Position numbers and translations under genes: made by a program. 64,000 nt of DNA from Elusimicrobiota bacterium (GTDB lineage: Bacteria > Elusimicrobiota > Elusimicrobia > UBA1565 > UBA9628), in the NCBI GenBank assembly GCA_026388095.1, contig JAPLKL010000078.1, positions 39,110 to 103,109 on the forward strand. Reading direction: 5' to 3'. The number at the start of each line of letters is the position of its first letter. Within the stretch, counting starts at the first letter, position 1. Below the pieces are notes generated by a model, which made no database searches, was not told where the DNA came from, and saw nothing but the letters and a program-made list of their open reading frames with translations. Below, piece by piece: positions 16,622-24,384 of the stretch.

Positions 16622-17062
16622 GTGCAAGACATGACAGGACTCAGAGCCGGTTCCGTCGAGAGCCGCGTATTCTCCATCCGAGGCCGAAGGGTCATGCTGG
16701 ATCGCGACCTGGCGGTCCTCTATGGCGTCACGACCGAAGAGCTGAATCAGGCCGTAAGGCGCAACTCCAAACGTTTCCCAGAGGACTTCATGTTCAGGCT
16801 GACGCCGCCGGAGCGGGATTCCCTGGAGCGCGGCCGGCAGCCCAAGTACGGCCCCTGCGCCTTCACCGGGCCTGGAGTGGTCATGCTTTCCGCGGTCCTC
16901 GACAGCGAGCGGGCCATCCAGGTCAGCATCGCCGTCGTGCGCATGGTCGTCGGAAAGTGCCGCGATGAAGTCTTCGCGCGCCTCCCGCCTGAGGTTGAAG
17001 CGGTCTTCCAGGTGTTCCGAAGCCTCATTTTGCCTTTGGCGGGGCGCTGCGGCCGGAACTAG
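16622..17062 (+). CDS. ORF6N domain DNA-binding protein
   Basis: 146 residues from GTG (AAGGAG lies nine bases upstream; ATG at 16631 is an alternative). It has the complete family core: SRVFSIRGRRVMLDRDLAVL, then NSKRFPEDFMFRLTPPERDS, FTGPGVVMLSAVLDSERAIQ and VSIAVVRM. ORF6N proteins are small DNA-binding factors common on phages and mobile elements, often in many copies per genome. The C-terminal tail departs from the usual coiled coil after residue 105 and may be altered. Intact promoter and ribosome site suggest it is expressed. Two truncated paralogues lie 3-4 kb to the left. Confidence 0.82.
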   Translation: MQDMTGLRAGSVESRVFSIRGRRVMLDRDLAVLYGVTTEELNQAVRRNSKRFPEDFMFRLTPPERDSLERGRQPKYGPCAFTGPGVVMLSAVLDSERAIQVSIAVVRMVVGKCRDEVFARLPPEVEAVFQVFRSLILPLAGRCGRN

Positions 17063-17097
17063 CGCTCGCGGCGCAGGACCTCCGAGGGAGAGGCCAG

Positions 17098-17124
17098 CTT
17101 AAGGTGCCAGAACGGCACCTTAAG
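17098..17124. repeat. CTTAAGGTGCC hairpin, copy 2
   Basis: CTTAAGGTGCC (17098-17108) and GGCACCTTAAG (17114-17124) form 11-base perfect arms with a 5-base loop AGAAC. The arms are identical to copy 1; the loop differs (GGGCA there). It lies 35 bases after the stop of the ORF6N gene. Confidence 0.8.
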
Positions 17125-17247
17125 ATCTGGAGGAACTTTTGGAGGTCGGCGTCGTATGGAAAGTAAGACTCCGATTCGGAATTGGACGAGCAAAAAGACT
17201 CGTCCGCGAGATCAAAGCGGAAGGCGTCCAGTAGAAAGGAGGTGCCG

Positions 17248-17769
17248 ATGAGCGCCATGAAAAGCCCTAAGGCAGCGCCTGCCGAAAAGAGACGCGCCGA
17301 TCCGGGCCTGGAACGGATCGTGGAGATGTTCCGTGAGGTGGAGAAGCTCAAAAAGGTCGGCAGAGAGCTGGGGATGTTCATGGATGATCGCGAGCTCCTC
17401 GAGTGTCCGCACTGCTGGCTTGCGGAAGACGTCGATAGCAGCGGATTCCATCTGGTCACGCTGCCCTTGGATCGCAAGAAGGACACGGGACTGCGCTTCA
17501 CGCAGATCGGCCGCGGCGGGCTGCGCTGGCGCTGTCCGAACTGCGGCCGTGAGTTCAGGGGGGGAGGCGAGATCGGCGCGGACCAAAGCGACGATCTCAA
17601 GACCAAACTGAAAAAACTCAAGGTCGAGGCCGCCTGCCACGACATCCAGATCCAGGCCCTCTATGAGGCCATCCGCCGCTTGTGCGAGGCATCGGGCGGG
17701 GTCACCATGCTGCCGGCCGTCACCTATCCCCCGGCCAGTCGCCCGAGACGTCCGGGGATAACTTGCTGA
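17248..17769 (+). CDS. Zinc-ribbon protein of unknown function
   Basis: 173 residues. The start is fixed by AAAGGAGG six bases before the ATG; the frame is open a little further upstream without support. Two CxxC pairs, LLECPHCWLAED (near residue 55) and RWRCPNCGREF (near residue 94), are spaced like a zinc ribbon with a long insert. A coiled-coil stretch (DDLKTKLKKLKVEAACHDIQ, then IQALYEAIRRL) follows; this kind of tail is also seen in ORF6N proteins, which hints at a shared partner. No known family. Location in the repeat-rich island suggests an accessory gene. Confidence 0.6.
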   Translation: MSAMKSPKAAPAEKRRADPGLERIVEMFREVEKLKKVGRELGMFMDDRELLECPHCWLAEDVDSSGFHLVTLPLDRKKDTGLRFTQIGRGGLRWRCPNCGREFRGGGEIGADQSDDLKTKLKKLKVEAACHDIQIQALYEAIRRLCEASGGVTMLPAVTYPPASRPRRPGITC

Positions 17770-17806
17770 GGGACTCCAGGGGGGCTGAATGATTCCTTGG
17801 CGGTCT

Positions 17807-18055
17807 TTAGCCCGCGATGTAGAACATCGGGGCCAGCATGCAGATCAGGAAGGCCGCGACGAAAAGGAGGAGCCAGCCGAGCGCGGGCCGCAGAGTCGCG
17901 GACGAGAAAAAGCCCAGGAACCAGGCGGGCGAGAACAGGCTGACGAACCCGGTCTTCTCGGCAGGGGCCGCCGGCGACTTGACCAAGGCCCAGCCGCTCA
18001 AGCCGGCCGCTATGCCGCCCGCGAGGCACAGGAAGAAACGCAGGGACAGCCTCAT
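17807..18055 (-). CDS. Small two-helix membrane protein
   Basis: 82 residues with two hydrophobic segments (FFLCLAGGIAAGLSGWALV and LGWLLLFVAAFLICMLAP) joined by a short loop. The start lies six bases after the stop of the large secreted HEXXH protein, so both should be on one transcript. The loop and tail carry no conserved residues I know. Given the tight pairing, it may assist, anchor or protect against its neighbour, but that is inference. Confidence 0.55.
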   Translation of the reverse strand: MRLSLRFFLCLAGGIAAGLSGWALVKSPAAPAEKTGFVSLFSPAWFLGFFSSATLRPALGWLLLFVAAFLICMLAPMFYIAG

Positions 18056-18061
18056 CGCGGC

Positions 18062-19897
18062 CTACCTTCCATCGGCGCTCTGGGGAAACAATCCGCCGAC
18101 GAAGCTGGCGCCGCTCTGCGACGCTGAGACTATGCCCTCCTTTATGAAAGGGACGTTGAATACGGGCAGGACGCTGGCCCCGATCTGCAGCTGGCTGCTG
18201 CCCAGCCCCGAGAGCGCGCCGTAGAACTTCTGCGGCCCTGAGAAGCTCCACTTCGGCGCTCCGGAGAAGGCCTTCAGGATCTCGCCGCTGTTGGCGGCCA
18301 GCTTCTGGGGGAAGGCCTTACCCGGCGTCAGGCCCAGGAAGCCGGCGGTGCGCAGGGCCTGGGCTTCGTGCTGGGCGTAGTAGGCGGTCTCAAGGCTCTT
18401 GGCCAGCTTGAAGGCCTCGTCGGCTTCCTGCGCCGTCAACTGCGCGAGCGGCTTGCCCTTGGCGACCATCTCCAGGGCCGCGGCCCGGGTCGTGAACATC
18501 TGATGCGCGTGGGTGAACTCGTGCGCCTCTCCCACGAACGGGTTATAGAAGACCTTCTTCGCCTCCGGGACCCAGTCGGCCATGCCCGCATGCCAGAACT
18601 TCCACCGGGATTCGCGCTCTATCTTAAACAGGTCGCCCATATGCTCCTCGGCATAGGTGCTCATGGCCTTGGTGGCGGCCTTGTAGTTGCGTTCGCCGCC
18701 GAGCGCGGTCTCGACCACTCCGTTGATCGTCTTGACGCGGGTCGCGGCGGCCTCGGCCCCTTCCTTGGAGACGATCTTGAGACCATCGATGACCGCGGGC
18801 TTGTCCAGGAGTTGGGCGCCCTTGGCGACCTTGCCCGCGCTCCCGATGCCGATGAAGTTGGCGGCGAACAAGGCGCTGTTGCCGGCCAGCTTGGTCGCCT
18901 CCCAGGCCGTTCTCCAGCCCGAGATGTCATTGCTGGCCGATGCATAGCCGGTCCTGGCCGCGCTGTCCTCCACGTCTCCCAGCCCGGAGACGGCCAGCAG
19001 TCCGCGGTTGAAGTAGGAGTAGCCTTTCCAGACGTGGCCCCAGAAACCTTCGGCCTTCCTATCGGTCACCGACTTCCAGTAATTCTCCGCCTGCCGCACC
19101 CTGCCCGGGTTGGCCTTGATGTCCGCCTCCAGCTCCGCCAAAGCCCTCTTCTGGCGCTCCTGGGCCGTGAGCTCGGCGGGCACCGGCGGGGCCGCGGCCA
19201 GCTTGCGCAGGTAATCGGCCTGCGCCCGGGGGACCTTGTTGAGCGCCGCGAGCTGCGCCGGCGTCAGGCGCGCCTTGCGGCCGTCGGGCAGGACCACGAC
19301 CCCGCCGGCGTCCGCCTTGATCATCTGGCTCCGGCCCAGCTTGTCGGCGAGGTCCAAGGCCCTCTTGTTCATCGCCTCGCGCATCTGCGGGGAGAGGTGC
19401 TGTTGGGCCAGGAGGTTGGCCACCGCCTCGGCTTCGAGCGCCTGGGCCGCGGCGCTTTGGGCGCCGCCGGCCTTCTTGAGCCGAGGCTTGCCCTGCGGGA
19501 GATAGCGCTGGTTGACCTTGGCGAGCCCGGCGGCGTCGAGCCCCAGTTGGGACCCGACCAGCCGCGCCTTCTCGCGGTACACGAGGATCTCCGCGGGCGA
19601 GGCGCAGGGCAAAGCGCAGCCTTCCTGCACGTCGCGGGCCGAGGCCAAGGAGGCCTTCAGCGTCCCGTAGGCCTGGGCCGCTTGGGCGTCGCCCGCCGCG
19701 GGGGCCGGGACCGATACCGCCTGATCGAGGGTCTTCTGGCCGGGTTCGTGGGTGGTGTAGAGCGTCTGGGCCTGGGTCCGGGCGCGCGCCAGGGCCTGCG
19801 GAGAGGCTTTGGGATCGGCCGCCCCCGGGGCGGACCAGGCCGCCAAGGGGGCGAACAGGAAGAGGGCTGCCAGAATAGAGGGGGTCATGGCACTCAT
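18062..19897 (-). CDS. Large secreted protein with an HEXXH zinc-metallopeptidase motif
   Basis: 611 residues, starting MSAMTPSILAALFLFAPLAA (signal peptide). The first 400 residues are Ala/Lys/Gln-rich and helical and match nothing I know. The HEXXH motif is HEFTH at residues 459-463, in the context GEAHEFTHAHQMFTTRA; a possible third zinc ligand Glu511 lies in AYYAQHEAQAL, 48 residues on. This spacing fits a gluzincin-like fold. Effector metallopeptidases with HELTH..Q motifs (DUF4157-like) look similar, but overall identity is not evident. The downstream two-helix protein is its likely partner. Enzyme class is plausible; substrate unknown. Confidence 0.65.
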   Translation of the reverse strand: MSAMTPSILAALFLFAPLAAWSAPGAADPKASPQALARARTQAQTLYTTHEPGQKTLDQAVSVPAPAAGDAQAAQAYGTLKASLASARDVQEGCALPCASPAEILVYREKARLVGSQLGLDAAGLAKVNQRYLPQGKPRLKKAGGAQSAAAQALEAEAVANLLAQQHLSPQMREAMNKRALDLADKLGRSQMIKADAGGVVVLPDGRKARLTPAQLAALNKVPRAQADYLRKLAAAPPVPAELTAQERQKRALAELEADIKANPGRVRQAENYWKSVTDRKAEGFWGHVWKGYSYFNRGLLAVSGLGDVEDSAARTGYASASNDISGWRTAWEATKLAGNSALFAANFIGIGSAGKVAKGAQLLDKPAVIDGLKIVSKEGAEAAATRVKTINGVVETALGGERNYKAATKAMSTYAEEHMGDLFKIERESRWKFWHAGMADWVPEAKKVFYNPFVGEAHEFTHAHQMFTTRAAALEMVAKGKPLAQLTAQEADEAFKLAKSLETAYYAQHEAQALRTAGFLGLTPGKAFPQKLAANSGEILKAFSGAPKWSFSGPQKFYGALSGLGSSQLQIGASVLPVFNVPFIKEGIVSASQSGASFVGGLFPQSADGR

Positions 19898-19959
19898 TAG
19901 TATGACCCCGGAGCCCCCTTCGGTCAAGGGGGGCTGCGGGATTTTACCGAGGCGTAATC

Positions 19960-22014
19960 TCAGTGCGCGGTCAGCTCGTCGGCCAGCGAGTCCATCCGGT
20001 AGACCTTGCGCAGTCCCTCGATGATGCCGGAGGAGTGCACGGCCACGGCCCGGGCCCGCTCGTCCGAGTAGACGTAGCGCCCCACCAGGCCGGGGATGTT
20101 GCTGTCGAAGATGAGGCCCACGTACTCCCCGTCCCGGTTGAAGACCGGCGAGCCGGAGTTGCCGCCGATGATGTCGTTGGTGGTGACGAAGTCCAGCGGC
20201 GCGGACAGGTCCACGTCCGCTTTGCGCTCGGCTTCCAAGGGCGAGAGGTCGAAGGGCGGCGCGTTGTCGAAGGAGGCCGCCCGGTCGTAGAGCCCGTGGA
20301 ACGTGGTCTTGTACGGGACGCGGGTGGTGCCTTCCCCGTACCCCGCCACTTTCCCGTAGGAGAGCCGCAGGGTGAAGGTCGCGTCCGGGTAGGTGGACGT
20401 GCCCAGGATGGCGAAGCGCGCCTTGGCGAGCTTGTTGCCCTCCAGCGCCTCCACGCTCTCGACCTCGTCCTCGCGCCATTTGCGCAGCTCGCGGTATAAC
20501 GGGTCGAGGGTCCGGGCCCAGACGATCAGGGGGTCCTTCGAGGCGGCCACGGCCTTGCGGCCGCCGGCCACGAGTTTCTTGCGCAGCTCCGGGTCCGCCA
20601 GGCCCGTGCCCGAAACGAGCTCTTGGGCGCGCGTCTGCGGGTCCTTGCCGGCCAAGGCCGCTTTGACGTAAGGGTGCTCGGCGCCGAGCTGGTCCAGGGA
20701 CTCCCTGAGGTCCATGGCCAGCAGGGCCTCATCGAGGTCCGCATAGACGGGAGCGGGCGAGAAGAGCTGGAAGCGCAGGGAATCGAGGTTGGAGTCCCGG
20801 AACTCCTGGTAGCGCTGGTCGTTGGGCTTGTCCACCTCGGCGACGTAGCGCACGATGCGCTCCGCGATGCCCGCGAGCTTGGAGTCCGCGGCACCGCGAT
20901 ACTGCAGGTCCTTGAAACGCGCCACGAGCTTGTCCTTGACCGCGGCCAGGCGCTCCCAGGACTGGGCCGCGAAGGCGAGCTCGGGTCTGGAGGCCGCGGC
21001 CGCGCGCAGGGACTCCTCCGCGCCCTTCTTGACCGCCATGAGCTTCTGGTCCTGCAGGCCGGCCAACTCGCCGGTATAGGCCTTGGCTGCGTTCTCCACG
21101 CCGAAGATCTTGTTGCGGGCCCGCCGCGCCGGCTCCGGGCCCCGGGCCGAGTATTCGTTCAAGGCTGCGCGCCGCAGGGCGAACTTCTTGAGGAGGGTCG
21201 GCAGGTCGTAGTCGCGCTGGTACTCGAGCTGCTTGACGGTCAGGAGGCGGTCGGTGGAGCCGGGGTGCCCGGACACGAACACCAGCTCGCCGTCCTTGGC
21301 CCCGGACCGGCTCCACTTGAAATAGGCCGGCGACTCGGCGGGCTTGCCGTCCTCATAGACGCGGAAGAAGGCCATGTCCAGGTCGTGGCGCGGGAAGACG
21401 AAGTTGTCGTAGTCGCCCCCGTAGAAGGCCGCCTGCACCTCGGCCGCCATGACCAGGCGGACGTCCGTGTACTTCTTGTAGCGGTAGAGCTGGTACTGCC
21501 CGCCGTTGTAGAGCTCGACCACGTCCGAGCGCAGCTTGGTCTGGTCGAAGGATTCCTTCTCGATGCGGGACATCTCGGCCTTGCGCTGGGTGTTCTGGAC
21601 GGCATCCGAGGCCTTGGCGTCTATGGCGGCGAGGACCCGGGCCGTGACGTCCTGGGTCGAGAACAGGACGTTGAGCTCCAGGTCCGGGCAAAGCTGCTCC
21701 TCGGCCGGGCGGCGCGCGAGGAAGCCTTCCTTCGCGTAGTCCTTCTGGGCGGTGGACATCTTCTGGAGCTGGCCCAGGGCCACGTGGTGGTTGGTGATGA
21801 CCAGACCGTGGGGGGAGACGAAGGCGCCGGAGCCCCCGTCGTTGAAGCGCACCGAGGCCAGCCGCGCCTTGGCGAGCCAGCCCGGAGTCGGGGCGAACTG
21901 GTAGCGCTCCTGGAGCTGCTTGAGCGGGAGGTTGTCCAAGGTCCACATGCCCTCGTCGGCGCGGGCGGCTCCGGCCAAAGAGATTGCAAGGACAGCCAGC
22001 AGAAGCTTCTTCAT
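19960..22014 (-). CDS. S46-family serine peptidase (dipeptidyl-peptidase 7/11 type)
   Basis: 684 residues, ATG with GAGGAGAAT upstream and a signal peptide (MKKLLLAVLAISLAGAARA). Family hallmarks: DEGMWTLDNLP at the mature N-terminus, catalytic His in GLVITNHHVALGQLQ, Asp in GGDYDNFVFPRHDLDMAFFR, and Ser in NDIIGGNSGSPVFNRDGEYV. S46 enzymes are periplasmic exopeptidases that release dipeptides from oligopeptides, often in bacteria that live on protein. Length (about 700) is normal. With the subtilases and the M32 peptidase of this window it suggests peptide-based nutrition. Confidence 0.93.
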   Translation of the reverse strand: MKKLLLAVLAISLAGAARADEGMWTLDNLPLKQLQERYQFAPTPGWLAKARLASVRFNDGGSGAFVSPHGLVITNHHVALGQLQKMSTAQKDYAKEGFLARRPAEEQLCPDLELNVLFSTQDVTARVLAAIDAKASDAVQNTQRKAEMSRIEKESFDQTKLRSDVVELYNGGQYQLYRYKKYTDVRLVMAAEVQAAFYGGDYDNFVFPRHDLDMAFFRVYEDGKPAESPAYFKWSRSGAKDGELVFVSGHPGSTDRLLTVKQLEYQRDYDLPTLLKKFALRRAALNEYSARGPEPARRARNKIFGVENAAKAYTGELAGLQDQKLMAVKKGAEESLRAAAASRPELAFAAQSWERLAAVKDKLVARFKDLQYRGAADSKLAGIAERIVRYVAEVDKPNDQRYQEFRDSNLDSLRFQLFSPAPVYADLDEALLAMDLRESLDQLGAEHPYVKAALAGKDPQTRAQELVSGTGLADPELRKKLVAGGRKAVAASKDPLIVWARTLDPLYRELRKWREDEVESVEALEGNKLAKARFAILGTSTYPDATFTLRLSYGKVAGYGEGTTRVPYKTTFHGLYDRAASFDNAPPFDLSPLEAERKADVDLSAPLDFVTTNDIIGGNSGSPVFNRDGEYVGLIFDSNIPGLVGRYVYSDERARAVAVHSSGIIEGLRKVYRMDSLADELTAH

Positions 22015-22032
22015 CCTATTCTCCTCTAATTC

Positions 22033-22107
22033 GGGGACACCATACTTAGAGATCGGGGACACAATACTTAATTCGGCGGGAAGGGGGGAGATAAGTATTG
22101 TGTCCCC
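22033..22107. repeat. Palindromic repeat, GGGGACAC family, copy with extra half
   Basis: GGGGACACAATACTTA (22055-22070) and its exact complement TAAGTATTGTGTCCCC (22092-22107) form 16-base arms. A third, slightly different half GGGGACACCATACTTA lies at 22033-22048 in direct orientation. The element fills the gap between the S46 gene and the SUI1-like gene and almost touches the stop of the latter. Confidence 0.85.
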
Positions 22108-22110
22108 GAA

Positions 22111-22407
22111 TCATCCGATCCTTCTCACTTTGTAGCCGAGCGCAACGAGCTCCTTCTCCAGCTTGTCGCGGTGGTCGCCCTGGAACTCCAGGACGCCGTC
22201 CTTGACCGCGCCGCCGCAGCCCAGGCGCTTCTTGAGCTGGGCCAGGAGCTGGTCCTTGATGGTGGGGTGCATGATCAGGCGCTCCACGCGGGTGACGCCG
22301 TTGCCCTTTGCCCCGCGGCCGAAGGCGAGGCGCACGGGCTCGGGCTGGCGGGGCGTGCTCTTCTTGCCCCAGTCCTGGTCTGACGAATAGACGATCTTGT
22401 CGCTCAT
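22111..22407 (-). CDS. yciH: SUI1/YciH-family translation initiation factor-like protein
   Basis: 98 residues. The C-terminal half is a full SUI1 fold: HPTIKDQLLAQLKKRLGCGG, then GVLEFQGDHRDKLEKELVAL and GYKVRRIG, related to eukaryotic eIF1. Bacterial YciH influences start-codon discrimination under stress. This is noteworthy here because many genes of the window appear leaderless. A -10 box TACAAT (22421-22416) sits only eight bases before its ATG, so the gene itself looks leaderless. Confidence 0.88.
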   Translation of the reverse strand: MSDKIVYSSDQDWGKKSTPRQPEPVRLAFGRGAKGNGVTRVERLIMHPTIKDQLLAQLKKRLGCGGAVKDGVLEFQGDHRDKLEKELVALGYKVRRIG

Positions 22408-22415
22408 CGAGCCAG

Positions 22416-22421
22416 ATTGTA
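22416..22421 (-). promoter_or_regulatory. -10 box TACAAT close to the SUI1-like start
   Basis: TACAAT on the minus strand ends eight bases before the ATG at 22407. No -35 match at 17 bases. No room for a ribosome site. Confidence 0.45.
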
Positions 22422-22424
22422 GAT

Positions 22425-22453
22425 AAAAAGGACGAGCCGATGGGGCTCGGCTC
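22425..22453 (-). terminator. Rho-independent terminator
   Basis: On the minus strand GAGCCGA and TCGGCTC pair (7 bases, 6-base loop) and are followed by GTCCTTTTTATC. It overlaps the stop of the secreted protein at 22453-23283 and would end its transcript before the SUI1-like promoter. Confidence 0.7.
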
Positions 22454-23283
22454 TAATCCGCCAGCTCGTAGAGCTGCAGGGTCTCGCCGTCCGCGGACAG
22501 CTTCAGGCCGACCGTCTGTCCGTTGGAGAGGGCGTAGCGGGAGATGCTCGTCTTGGAAATGTCGGCGACCGGGAAGATGTAGTTGTTGAAGTCGTGCTTG
22601 CCTGGCTCGCCCACGTCCTCGGCCAGGAAAACGGCCAGGCGCCGGGGGTCGGCCTCGGCCGGGCTCTTGGAGCCGTCGACGCTGCAGGAGTAGAACAGCC
22701 GGTAGTCCTTCCTCCCGATGCGGACTGTCTTGCCGGTCGCGAACCCCTTGGCCAGGAGCTCCACGATCCGGCTGGTGAACACGGGCTCGTTGCCGCCTTC
22801 CCGGTAGATCTCGATGATGTTGTTGGTGCGGGCGCGCCAGATGCTCACGTCCAGGAGGATATGGTAGCGGGCGCCGTGGTACTCCCAATAGCCGTCCATG
22901 CCGCGCTCCAGTTTGTAGAAGTACGGGGACGCCCAGGCCGCGGGGAGCACTGAGACGTAGGCGTTCCCCTCCAAATCGAAATGCGCGCTCAGATAGATCC
23001 GCTCGCCGTCCCTGCCGAAGCCGTCCGTGGTCTTCCAGTACTGGTCGCGGATCTCCGCGAGGTTCACGCTCGCTTGAGGTTGCCGGGAGACCTCCGCGGT
23101 TCCCAGGTTCTCGACCGAGGCGCGGGACGCCAAGACGGCCGGCGAGCCCGAGACCGCGGGGACTTCCAGGAGCCCGGCGCTGGGCGCCATGCGCCGCAGC
23201 TGTTCCAAGGCCTGGGGATAGGCGCTGGCCGCCGCGAGCGGAAGGCAGGACAGGGCCAATGCGATACGCCCGATGCGGAGCAT
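22453..23283 (-). CDS. Secreted protein of unknown function
   Basis: 276 residues with a signal peptide (MLRIGRIALALSCLPLAAAS). The middle contains a beta-rich core (ERIYLSAHFDLEGNAYVSVL, YWEYHGARYHILLDVSIW) and two short charged segments. Only one cysteine is present in the mature chain, so no disulfide. I do not recognise the family. A TACTAT -10 box lies six bases before the ATG, so the transcript is probably leaderless. A terminator overlaps the stop, so the gene is a monocistron. Confidence 0.6.
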   Translation of the reverse strand: MLRIGRIALALSCLPLAAASAYPQALEQLRRMAPSAGLLEVPAVSGSPAVLASRASVENLGTAEVSRQPQASVNLAEIRDQYWKTTDGFGRDGERIYLSAHFDLEGNAYVSVLPAAWASPYFYKLERGMDGYWEYHGARYHILLDVSIWRARTNNIIEIYREGGNEPVFTSRIVELLAKGFATGKTVRIGRKDYRLFYSCSVDGSKSPAEADPRRLAVFLAEDVGEPGKHDFNNYIFPVADISKTSISRYALSNGQTVGLKLSADGETLQLYELAD

Positions 23284-23370
23284 GGTGAAATAGTATGCCA
23301 GGCGCTTCGTTTTTTGGCGGGGGCCCGGGGACCCAGGCTGAGCGCTTCTCTTGGCCTAGGCTGTGCTGGG

Positions 23371-24384
23371 CTAAAGTACCCGGTCCGCGGAGAGCCGTTT
23401 CGACAGAAGAGCCAAGGACACGTCCCAGCGCGCGGCCAGGTCGAAGTGGCCGAGGCCGTGCTCCTCGTAGGTGTGCTTCACGCCGAGGCCCTTGAGGACT
23501 TGGGAGAACTTGCGCGCGCCCAGGTGCAGGTGGAACTCGTCGCGCGTGCCCGCGTCGAAGAAGAGCGTCTTGAGCTTCTTGAGGTTGGCGCGGGACTTGG
23601 CGGCGGCCGCCACCGGATCGAGCGCCTTCCAGCGCGCCCACACCTCTGGGATGACCTCGGCGGTCCGGGGGTCGCAAGGCAGGTCGAACCCGGTCTTGCT
23701 CTTCGGGTTGGGCGAGTAGCAGGCGGACATGCCCGCCAGGTTGACCAAGGCGTGGTCGAAGCCGTCCTTGTCGCGCGCGGCGCGGAACTCCTTGAGGAAG
23801 CGCTCCATGGACCCGCCGTAGCGGCCCAGGGCCGTGACGGCTCTGAGGATGTCCGGCCCGTAGCAGGCCTCGAAGAGCATGTCCCCGCTGTGGCTGGCGA
23901 CATGCCCGAACACGTCCGGATGCCGCATGGCCAGCGTCAAGGCCCCGAAGCCGCCCGAGGATTTTCCGACCACGGCCCGGCCCTCGGGCTTGGAGCTGAT
24001 GGTCATCTTGTCCTCGAAGAAGCCGATGAGCTCCGAGATGATGTGCGTCTCGTAGCGCCCGGTGGCCGAAGAATCCAGGTACTGGCTGCCGCCAAAGGCG
24101 GTGAAGCAGTCCGGCATGATCAGCACGCATTCCTTGGCTTTGCCCTCGGCGATGAGGCGGTCGAAGCGCTCCGGCAGGTTCTCCCGCCAAGGATGGAAAT
24201 TGGTCATGGTCCGGCCCGTGCCCGTGAAGCCCGCCAGGCAGTAGATGACCGGATAGCGGCGGCCGCGGACCTTGGCGTAGGAAGGCGGCATGTACACCGG
24301 GACCTGGCGCAGGCGCGGGTCGCCCAGGGGGTTGTCCTTGAGCACGAGGCTGCCGACTGATTCGACCTGGACCTTGCCGAACAC
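23371..24384 (-). CDS. Esterase D-like alpha/beta hydrolase
   Basis: 337 residues from a GTG that follows directly on the murQ stop (TAAGTG). Fold and triad are clear: YPVIYCLAGFTGTGRTMTNF, the nucleophile elbow VVGKSSGGFGAL (G-x-S-x-G), acid Asp in FFDAGTRDEFHLH and His in EEHGLGHFD. This belongs to the esterase D / mycolyltransferase-like group, which includes S-formylglutathione hydrolases and feruloyl or enterochelin esterases. There is no signal peptide, so it acts in the cytoplasm. In operon with murQ, a sugar or acyl ester from cell-wall recycling is a possible substrate. Confidence 0.85.
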   Translation of the reverse strand: MFGKVQVESVGSLVLKDNPLGDPRLRQVPVYMPPSYAKVRGRRYPVIYCLAGFTGTGRTMTNFHPWRENLPERFDRLIAEGKAKECVLIMPDCFTAFGGSQYLDSSATGRYETHIISELIGFFEDKMTISSKPEGRAVVGKSSGGFGALTLAMRHPDVFGHVASHSGDMLFEACYGPDILRAVTALGRYGGSMERFLKEFRAARDKDGFDHALVNLAGMSACYSPNPKSKTGFDLPCDPRTAEVIPEVWARWKALDPVAAAAKSRANLKKLKTLFFDAGTRDEFHLHLGARKFSQVLKGLGVKHTYEEHGLGHFDLAARWDVSLALLSKRLSADRVL

